Positions 1-4,915 of a stretch of 8,471 nt of DNA are shown here, piece after piece. The notes below the pieces were generated by a model. It worked only from the letters and a program-made list of their open reading frames with translations, made no database searches and was not told where the DNA came from. The position numbers and the translations under genes are program-made. The DNA comes from an uncultured Lautropia sp. (lineage in GTDB: Bacteria > Pseudomonadota > Gammaproteobacteria > Burkholderiales > Burkholderiaceae_E). Within the stretch, counting starts at the first letter, position 1. The number at the start of each line of letters is the position of its first letter. The stretch covers positions 1 through 8,471 of the forward strand of contig CALIXC010000096.1 in assembly GCA_938046755.1 (NCBI GenBank). Reading direction: 5' to 3'.

Positions 1-733
1 CCTGTGCGCAGATGAGGTCTTCCCGGGCGCCCCATTGGGCGATGAGGTTGCGTCGGGGGACGGCCGAAAGGTTGTTGCCGGCACCATGGACAATACGGGA
101 TCCCAGCACGACGACGCTGCCGGGTGGGCAGGTGACGGCATGGCCTGTTTCATCCCATGGATGCTCCTCCTGCTTCCAAGCGTTGAACTGTTGGTCGTTC
201 CAATGCTGGCTGCCGCGGATGACTCGGGTGGCGCCTTGTTCTGCCTGCATGCCGTCCAGGCAGATGAGAATGCGAAGCTGGCGACCGGTGTGTGTGGTGC
301 AGTAGCTGTTGGGCCAGTCCCGATGCCAATTGCAGGCGCAGCCACCGTTGGCAGCACGGATGGTGGCATTGCTGAAGTGGCAGACGCTTTCAGTGTCCAG
401 GAGAGCCTCGGCCATGCGACGGCAACGCTCATCAAGGATTATCCGACGCAAGACGGCGCTGTGTGAGGCCAGGTCGCCAATGATGTAGGGTTGCGTCGCT
501 GCAGCGGCTCGGAGCGCCTGTGGAATCCCCGTCAGCTGTCTTTCCGGCACATCCGATTGCCATACGACGTGTTCCTGCCATCGCAGGGGATGGGCCCGGA
601 TGTCATCGACGAGTGCATCCAGAGCATCGATCGCCTGCTGAACTTCGTCCTTTGTCCAGATATCGGGAATGACCGCGTAGCCATCACCCTGGAACTGACG
701 CCTGGCAGCGTCCAATGTGTTGGGAGCTTCCAT
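1..733 (-). CDS. Phytanoyl-CoA dioxygenase (PhyH) family protein, C-terminus cut by window edge
   Basis: An uninterrupted minus-strand frame of 244 codons runs from the ATG at 731-733 off the left edge. The protein begins with the family-like stretch FQGDGYAVIPD (residues 14-24). It carries the non-haem iron facial triad as H137-x-D139 (in NWHRDW) and H216 (in RIVHGAGNN). R227 lies 11 residues after the distal His, the spacing of the 2-oxoglutarate-binding Arg in human PhyH. GATRVIRGSQHW (167-178) and PPGSVVVLGS (203-212) match the cupin-fold core. By family it should be an Fe(II)/2-oxoglutarate-dependent oxygenase in the cytoplasm; the substrate cannot be read from sequence. Most of the catalytic domain is present and probably only a few tens of residues are missing. 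No strong Shine-Dalgarno precedes the ATG, and the frame stays open upstream, but family homology starts at about residue 14. The gene lies beyond the uspA terminator, so it is probably transcribed separately. There are eight cysteines in 244 residues. Confidence 0.9.
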   Translation of the reverse strand, partial: MEAPNTLDAARRQFQGDGYAVIPDIWTKDEVQQAIDALDALVDDIRAHPLRWQEHVVWQSDVPERQLTGIPQALRAAAATQPYIIGDLASHSAVLRRIILDERCRRMAEALLDTESVCHFSNATIRAANGGCACNWHRDWPNSYCTTHTGRQLRILICLDGMQAEQGATRVIRGSQHWNDQQFNAWKQEEHPWDETGHAVTCPPGSVVVLGSRIVHGAGNNLSAVPRRNLIAQWGAREDLICAQ

Positions 734-808
734 GGAGTGGGATCTTCGCGATTCAATAGGGCGGCCGCAAGGGGGGAGCCGTTCCCTGAAGAGGCGCCTT
801 GAGCGGCC

Positions 809-844
809 AAAACTGAAACAGCCCACTGGCAGGCCAGTGGGCTG
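809..844 (-). terminator. Rho-independent terminator of the stress-protein gene
   Basis: A perfect 12-bp inverted repeat (CAGCCCACTGGC at 819-830, GCCAGTGGGCTG at 833-844) is separated by AG. A realistic fold is a 10-bp stem with a 6-nt loop. Read on the minus strand it is followed by TGTTTCAGTTTT, a broken T-tract. It lies 52 bp past the uspA stop and about 75 bp before the PhyH start, so it should end uspA transcription. Confidence 0.8.
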
Positions 845-896
845 TCGGAGGTGATCTGGCTATGGCCCTGAACGGGCCACGGCCCAGGGGCGGGGA

Positions 897-1364
897 TCAG
901 ACCCGGTCTTCTTCCGGGTTGCGCACGACCAGCAGGTCGATCTTGGCGTTGCTGATGAGCCGGCGGGTGGCGCTCCCCAGCAGCAGGGCGCTGAGGCCGC
1001 CGCGACCGTGCGAGGCGACGACGATCACGTCAGCTTTCTTGTCGTGGGCGATCTTGATGATGCCGTCGGCGGGCTCATCGGCGATTTCGAAGCCGGTCTC
1101 ATACTGCAGCCCGGCCGCCTTGGCCTTGGCGCATGCCTTGTCGAGAATCTCCTGGCCGCTGGCGCGCACTTTCTCGTCGTGCTCGTTGGCGGTGAGGTAG
1201 TTGTTGGGCACCAGGTCGCCGGCGTAGAGAGGCGGTGCATACGGGGCACCGACGGTGGCAACGATCACGGAGGCTTTCAGGGATGTGGCCAGGTTGATGC
1301 CAGTATCGACGGCCCGTTCGGACAGCGGGGAACCATCCGTGGCGATGAGAACGCGGTTGTACAT
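897..1364 (-). CDS. Universal stress protein, UspA family, single domain
   Basis: This encodes 155 aa, the normal size of a one-domain Usp. The N-terminus YNRVLIATDGS (2-11) gives the first beta strand with the nucleotide-contacting Asp (D10). The nucleotide loop near the end reads ASHGRGGLSALLLGS (117-131). It matches the G-2x-G-9x-G-S/T pattern of ATP-binding members except that the first Gly is Ala, a common variant. IDLLVVR (142-148) is the last strand. Such proteins act in the cytoplasm as dimers that bind ATP and help survival under starvation, oxidative or redox stress; the exact role is not deducible here. The ATG at 1362-1364 was chosen over a longer in-frame start at 1484 because a strong Shine-Dalgarno (AAAGGAG) lies 9 nt upstream and the family begins at this residue. 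A terminator follows. The leader is long, with a possible promoter and inverted repeat near 1483-1542. Confidence 0.95.
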   Translation of the reverse strand: MYNRVLIATDGSPLSERAVDTGINLATSLKASVIVATVGAPYAPPLYAGDLVPNNYLTANEHDEKVRASGQEILDKACAKAKAAGLQYETGFEIADEPADGIIKIAHDKKADVIVVASHGRGGLSALLLGSATRRLISNAKIDLLVVRNPEEDRV

Positions 1365-1482
1365 GAGACAGGTCTCCTTTCGAGAGGCAGGCCAAGGCAC
1401 GGGCTGCCCGGCCCAGTGGGATCCTGTTTCAAGGATAGACCAGAACGCGACGGAGGGGGGCGCTTGACCCCGCAAGAAGTGC

Positions 1483-1542
1483 AACCTGTTGCGTCAGGTT
1501 AAATTGGCGCGATATAAATCCGGGCGCCTGGGCCGGTGTCGA
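1483..1542 (-). promoter_or_regulatory. Candidate uspA promoter with adjacent inverted repeat
   Basis: On the minus strand, TCGACA (1537-1542) and TTTATA (1513-1518) are 18 bp apart and resemble -35 and -10 boxes, in one of the few AT-rich patches here. A perfect 6-bp inverted repeat (AACCTG/CAGGTT, 6-nt spacer) follows at 1483-1500, just past the predicted transcription start near 1506. That placement suits an operator. The leader to the uspA ATG would be about 140 nt. No known regulator motif is recognised. Confidence 0.35.
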
Positions 1543-1606
1543 GCGGGCGCTCGCGACTGTGTCCGGCCTGGGCAGGAAAGAGGTGCGAGACTTCACCTGG
1601 CGGGAC

Positions 1607-1630
1607 TTCAGGCCGGAATGTTCAGGCCGG
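1607..1630. repeat. Short direct repeat at the 3' end of the EAL gene
   Basis: TTCAGGCCGG occurs at 1607-1616 and again at 1621-1630, 14 bp apart, spanning the stop codon of the c-di-GMP gene. It looks like a small local duplication that copied the final Pro-Ala-stop codons. No function is evident. Confidence 0.55.
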
Positions 1631-3424
1631 CAGGGCAGGCTGGAATCGGGTGTCGGTGTGCAGGCGGGCGCGCAGGTCGGCGGCGCTGAGTGGGGGGCAG
1701 AACAGGTTGCCCTGCAGGGTGCAGTCGGGCAGGTTCTGCTGGATGCAGGCAAACTCGTCGGGACGTTCGATGCCCTCGGCCACGGCTTCCAGCTTGAGTC
1801 CCTTGGCCAACGCCAGGATGGCGTTGACGATGGCGCGGGAGACGGCCTGCTGGGGCAACCCCTGAATGAAGCTGCGGTCGATCTTGATCTCGTCGAACGG
1901 CAGGGTGTGAAGGTAGGTGAGGGACGAGTAGCCGGTGCCGAAGTCGTCCAGCGACAGTTTCAGGCCCAGTTGCTTGAGCTGGGTGATGAGGCAGCGGGCC
2001 TGATCGCCGCTTTCGATGAGCAGGGTCTCGGTCAGTTCCAGGATGAGCTGCTCGGGGGGCAGGCCGCTGTCGTGCAGGGCCTGGCGCACCGTGTCGACCA
2101 GATTGCCGCGCTGGGTCTGGGCAGCCGAGACGTTGACGGCCATCTTGAGGGCCGGCAGGCCTTCGTCCAGCCAGGCGCGGGCTTGACGGCAGGCTTCGTT
2201 CAGGGCCCAGGCGCCAATCTCGGCAATGAGCCCGCTGCGCTCGGCAATGGGCACGAAGTGTTCGGGCAGAATGAGGCCGAGTTCGCGGTGATGCCAGCGG
2301 ATGAGCGCTTCGACGCCGGTGATCTGCAGGGTGCGACTGCAGATCTTGGGCTGATAGAAGAGCCGCAGTTCCTGGTGACGGATGGCGTGGCGCAGGTGGT
2401 TTTCCAGCGTCAGTGCATCCAGGCGCGCCTGTTTCTGGGTGGGATCGAAATACTCGATGCGATGACCGCCGCGACGCTTGGCCAGGGCCATGGCCTGTTC
2501 GGCATGGCGGGTGAGCTGGGTGTGGTCGGTGGCGTGGTCGGGGAAGACGGCCATGCCCACGCTGGCCGAGATGAAGAGTTCCTTGCCCTCAATGTGCAGC
2601 GGCAGGCCCAGGATCCGTTGCAGCTCGTCCATGCAGGCCGTGTGTTCGGGGTCACCGGGGCGGCCGGGCAGCAGGGCCATGAAGCGGTCGGCGCCGGTAC
2701 GCGCCAGCCAGGGGCTGGTGGTGCGAAGGCGGCGGCGGCGCTCGGGGCCGGTGTGGCGGCTGACCAGATCGTCCAGCCGCTGGCTGACGGCTTTCAGGAA
2801 GGCATCGCCAATGGCATGGCCCAGACCATCGTTGAGCTGCCGGAAGCGGTCCAGGTCCAGCAGCATGAGCGTGCAGGCGCGGGGCGTGGAACGCAGCACG
2901 GATTCCAGCCGGCGCATGAAGCCGGTGTGATTGGTCAGGCCGGTCAGGAGGTCCTGACGCAGCAGACGATCCCGATAGATCCTCAATCCCAGGCACTGGC
3001 GAAGCTTCAGCAGCAGGGCAGATTCGTCCAGGGGCTTGGCCAGCACGTCGGTCAGATTCAGGGCCAGGGCCTCACGCCACAGCGGACGAGGGTCTCCGGC
3101 CGTGAGCAGGATGACGGACAGGCGCTGCCAGGCAGCGTTCTTGAGCTGTTCGCGCAGCCAGTTCAGACGGGGATCTTCGGGCCCGTCCAGATGCACGAGC
3201 AGCAACGAAGGTGTGCGCTCACTCTCGATGATCTCCTCGGCCTCACGCGGGTCCTGAATGACGCAGAGCGTGCCCAGTCGATGGGCTTCCAGCAACCCGG
3301 ACACAAGCTGGTGAACGGCCGGATCCGCATCAAACAGCAGGACAGTGCTCTGCTTTTGGATCAGCGCGTCTTCGCTGCGATTGGCAGCGTTGCCGCCAAT
3401 GCTGAGGGGAACCTCGAAATTCAC
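1622..3424 (-). CDS. Receiver-like / degenerate GGDEF / EAL protein, probable c-di-GMP phosphodiesterase
   Basis: This is a 600-aa protein with three modules and no membrane segment. Residues 26-145 look like a response-regulator receiver: acidic patch DADP at 32-35, T108, and K130 in AKP. The phospho-acceptor position, however, is H78 (LLLVHLDG), so normal phosphorylation is unlikely. Residues 150-330 form a GGDEF domain with DLLTGLTN (158-165) and DLDRF (190-194), but the signature is GADRF (244-248), the RxxD inhibitory site is absent, and an Arg-rich stretch (228-234) precedes it; cyclase activity is unlikely. Residues 335-590 form an EAL domain with E372 (EAL), N431, E463 (ELTE), D493-D494 (DDFGTGYSS), K514, E550 and Q571 all in place, so phosphodiesterase activity is expected. 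It should lower c-di-GMP, favouring motility over biofilm. The start is GTG at 3424: the only in-frame codons between it and the upstream stop at 3455-3457 are not starts. No clear Shine-Dalgarno is seen. Confidence 0.95.
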   Translation of the reverse strand: MNFEVPLSIGGNAANRSEDALIQKQSTVLLFDADPAVHQLVSGLLEAHRLGTLCVIQDPREAEEIIESERTPSLLLVHLDGPEDPRLNWLREQLKNAAWQRLSVILLTAGDPRPLWREALALNLTDVLAKPLDESALLLKLRQCLGLRIYRDRLLRQDLLTGLTNHTGFMRRLESVLRSTPRACTLMLLDLDRFRQLNDGLGHAIGDAFLKAVSQRLDDLVSRHTGPERRRRLRTTSPWLARTGADRFMALLPGRPGDPEHTACMDELQRILGLPLHIEGKELFISASVGMAVFPDHATDHTQLTRHAEQAMALAKRRGGHRIEYFDPTQKQARLDALTLENHLRHAIRHQELRLFYQPKICSRTLQITGVEALIRWHHRELGLILPEHFVPIAERSGLIAEIGAWALNEACRQARAWLDEGLPALKMAVNVSAAQTQRGNLVDTVRQALHDSGLPPEQLILELTETLLIESGDQARCLITQLKQLGLKLSLDDFGTGYSSLTYLHTLPFDEIKIDRSFIQGLPQQAVSRAIVNAILALAKGLKLEAVAEGIERPDEFACIQQNLPDCTLQGNLFCPPLSAADLRARLHTDTRFQPALPA

Positions 3425-3472
3425 CGGGAGAAGGATCGAAGATGTATGAAAATGTCAGTGTGACAGGCAAAG

Positions 3473-3501
3473 ATTACCGCATTTGTGAACGTTGGTTTCA
3501 A
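3473..3501 (-). promoter_or_regulatory. Candidate sigma-70 promoter of the EAL gene
   Basis: On the minus strand TTGAAA (3496-3501) and GGTAAT (3473-3478) are exactly 17 bp apart, with five and four matches to the consensus boxes. Transcription would start near 3466, leaving a leader of about 40 nt before the GTG start at 3424. Confidence 0.45.
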
Positions 3502-3526
3502 AATGCACCCCAAGATGTGAGGGGTG
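3502..3526 (-). terminator. Weak hairpin with T-run, possible terminator of the GntR gene
   Basis: CACCCC (3506-3511) and GGGGTG (3521-3526) form a 6-bp stem with a 9-nt loop. Read on the minus strand the stem is followed at once by CATTTTG. It could be a weak terminator for the upstream gntR-type gene. It also sits just upstream of the EAL-gene -35 box, so it could instead be an operator. Confidence 0.3.
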
Positions 3527-3582
3527 GCCCGCCGAACAGGGTCCGCTTGATGCCGGCCGAAGTCGGTCCGGAACAGGGGGCT

Positions 3583-3616
3583 GCGTGGCGCCTATCTATC
3601 ACAGGTCGCGCCACGC
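3583..3616. repeat. Perfect 9-bp inverted repeat between the GntR and EAL genes
   Basis: GCGTGGCGC (3583-3591) and GCGCCACGC (3608-3616) are exact inverted copies around a 16-nt AT-richer centre. No T-tract follows on either strand, so a classical terminator is unlikely. A binding site for a dimeric regulator, or an RNA hairpin protecting the 3' end of the gntR-type mRNA, are both possible. It begins about 50 bp past the GntR stop codon. Confidence 0.5.
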
Positions 3617-3665
3617 GCCATCAAGACCTATCCCTTGTTTGATTCCCTGTGCTTCAAATGTGCCG

Positions 3666-4598
3666 TCAGGCGCCCAGTGAGGCCACCTCGTCGCGGGTTT
3701 GCTGCACGGCGGGCTGAGTCGGGCGTGCCCCGGTTGCATACATGCCGGAGTGGGCGCTTGCTTCCTGATAGGCGGGCGTGGATACGCTGCTTTTCGGGCT
3801 GCCCTGCGCCGCGCCTGCCGGGTGGGAGGGGCTCGGCGCTTCGGTCGTGGCGGCAGCGTTGGGGGCTGACGTGGCTGGTGCGGTGGCTGTGGTGTCCGCA
3901 CCTTGCGCGGCCGTTTCCTGCGCGGCGGCAATTTCCTGCGCCTGCTGCTGCAAGATGCGCCAAGCGCGTTGCTGGGCCATGGCCTGCAGGTAGACGATCT
4001 GCTCGGCGGCGTCGGCGTCTCCCCGGTGGATGGCTTTCATCAGCGTGCGGTATTCGGCCATGGACTGGCGCAGCCGGTTCTCGGGCAGCGGCATCAGGGT
4101 GCGCACCAGCTGCAGGAAACGCCCCAGGTCGGTGATGGAACGGGTGAGCCAGGGGTTGGCCGCCATGGTCTGCAGACGCTCGTGGAAACCGTCCACAGCA
4201 CGGTAGTAGTTGGCCAGGCGGTGTTCGGTGACAGCCTTTTCCAGACTGGCCAGCAGGGTATCCAGTGCTACGATGTCTTCGGGCGTCTGGCGCCGGACAG
4301 CCTCGGCCGCACAGCGGCTCTGCAGCAGACCCAGCACGGGGAAGAGGCTGTCGGCCTCGCCGGCGCTCAGTTCGATGACGAAGGCGCCCCGGCCCGGCAC
4401 CAGGCGGACCAGCCCTTCGTGGGCCAGCACCTTCAGGGCCTCGCGCAGCGGCGTGCGCGAGGTGCCCAGGCGGGCGGACAGCCCCAGTTCGTCGATGCGT
4501 TCGCCGGGCGGCAGGCTGCGTTCGTAGATCATCTCGCGCAGGCGATCGGTGACTTCGACGTGCAGGGACGAGCGGGAGATCTTGTAGTTGGCGTCCAT
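3666..4598 (-). CDS. GntR/FCD-family transcriptional regulator with long Ala/Thr/Ser/Pro-rich tail
   Basis: This encodes 310 aa, whereas FCD regulators are usually about 220-250. Residues 12-77 are a GntR winged helix: LPPGERIDE (29-37), the recognition segment GTSRTPLREAL (45-55), then EGLVRLVPGRGAFV (61-74). Residues about 83-215 are helical and match the FCD ligand-binding domain (GFHERL at 137-142, NPWL at 148-151). The usual FCD metal ligands look eroded: the E-H-R position is EYR (182-184), and the late His position near 205 is Gln. From about 217 a roughly 90-residue tail follows, first Gln/Ala-rich, then low in complexity (Ala, Thr, Ser, Pro). The effector and targets are unknown; FCD regulators usually sense small organic acids and repress nearby genes. 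The start at 4598 was chosen because the winged helix begins there and a -10-like box lies between it and an earlier in-frame ATG at 4658. No clear Shine-Dalgarno is seen. It may control itself or the EAL gene. Confidence 0.93.
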   Translation of the reverse strand: MDANYKISRSSLHVEVTDRLREMIYERSLPPGERIDELGLSARLGTSRTPLREALKVLAHEGLVRLVPGRGAFVIELSAGEADSLFPVLGLLQSRCAAEAVRRQTPEDIVALDTLLASLEKAVTEHRLANYYRAVDGFHERLQTMAANPWLTRSITDLGRFLQLVRTLMPLPENRLRQSMAEYRTLMKAIHRGDADAAEQIVYLQAMAQQRAWRILQQQAQEIAAAQETAAQGADTTATAPATSAPNAAATTEAPSPSHPAGAAQGSPKSSVSTPAYQEASAHSGMYATGARPTQPAVQQTRDEVASLGA

Positions 4599-4627
4599 GG
4601 ATGGGGGAGCGGGCTGTCCAGGAAAAA

Positions 4628-4648
4628 TGTAACGGCGGTATTGTAACG
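4628..4648 (-). promoter_or_regulatory. Candidate GntR-gene promoter overlapped by a repeated heptamer
   Basis: On the minus strand CGTTACA occurs twice, 14 bp apart (4642-4648 and 4628-4634). The upstream copy overlaps a good -10 box, TACAAT (4640-4645). No good -35 lies 16-18 bp upstream. Transcription would begin near 4633, 35 nt before the GntR ATG. Paired repeats over the promoter fit an autoregulatory site, but the motif is not a GntR operator I recognise. Confidence 0.35.
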
Positions 4649-4903
4649 ATCTGCGCATGCTGCATGCAGAACGCAGTGTCTGTCTTTGTATGCACTGGAA
4701 AAATCGTCAAGGATCCGAGACAGGGCGCGAACGGGAGCCGGAGGAGGCCTTCGGCCCGCACCGCCGCTGTACATGGCTCCGGTCCTGGCACCGACATTGG
4801 CGCAGCACGAGATGACCGGCCCTAGGCCGCACCCGGATGCCGGCTGTCGGTTCTCGGCGTCAGGGGCAGCCCACAGCAGCCGCCCAAAACAGCGTGCAGG
4901 CTC

Positions 4904-4909
4904 TAGAAT
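4904..4909 (+). promoter_or_regulatory. Candidate argS -10 box, implying a leaderless mRNA
   Basis: TAGAAT (five of six matches to the -10 consensus) ends 6 bp before the argS ATG. A transcript from it would start at or next to the start codon, which fits the lack of a properly spaced Shine-Dalgarno. The -35 position (about 4881-4886, CGCCCA) is poor, so this is tentative. Confidence 0.35.
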
Positions 4910-4915
4910 CCGGGG

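Larger units (their letters stand above)
4599..4915. other. Divergent intergenic region between the GntR gene and argS
   Basis: This 317-bp stretch has no credible gene on either strand. The left part (4620-4720) is AT-richer and holds the likely gntR-side control elements: CGTTACA repeats, a TACAAT box, the 10-bp palindrome CTGCATGCAG at 4660-4669, and a minus-strand TTGACG at 4705-4710 with no well-spaced -10. The right part is GC-rich with two small hairpins (GGCC-TTC-GGCC at 4746-4756; CGGCC-CTA-GGCCG at 4817-4829), then a TAGAAT box directly before argS. No tRNA or riboswitch pattern is recognised. Confidence 0.8.

Noticed and set aside
12..802. Three plus-strand open frames (12-305, 35-466, 491-802)
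   Set aside because: They overlap each other and lie antisense to a continuous minus-strand frame with clear PhyH motifs; their translations show no domain features.
897..1484. Longer form of the stress protein starting at 1484
   Set aside because: The extra 40 residues have no family similarity and the strong AAAGGAG site serves the ATG at 1364.
1559..3463. A 634-codon open frame on the plus strand
   Set aside because: It is longer than the real gene on the other strand but is its antisense shadow in high-GC DNA. Its translation is Gly/Gln/Ala-rich without motifs, while the minus strand encodes receiver-GGDEF-EAL.
3628..4797. A 389-codon minus-strand frame overlapping the GntR gene
   Set aside because: Arg/Pro/Ala-rich out-of-frame shadow; the adjacent frame encodes a clear GntR winged helix and FCD domain.
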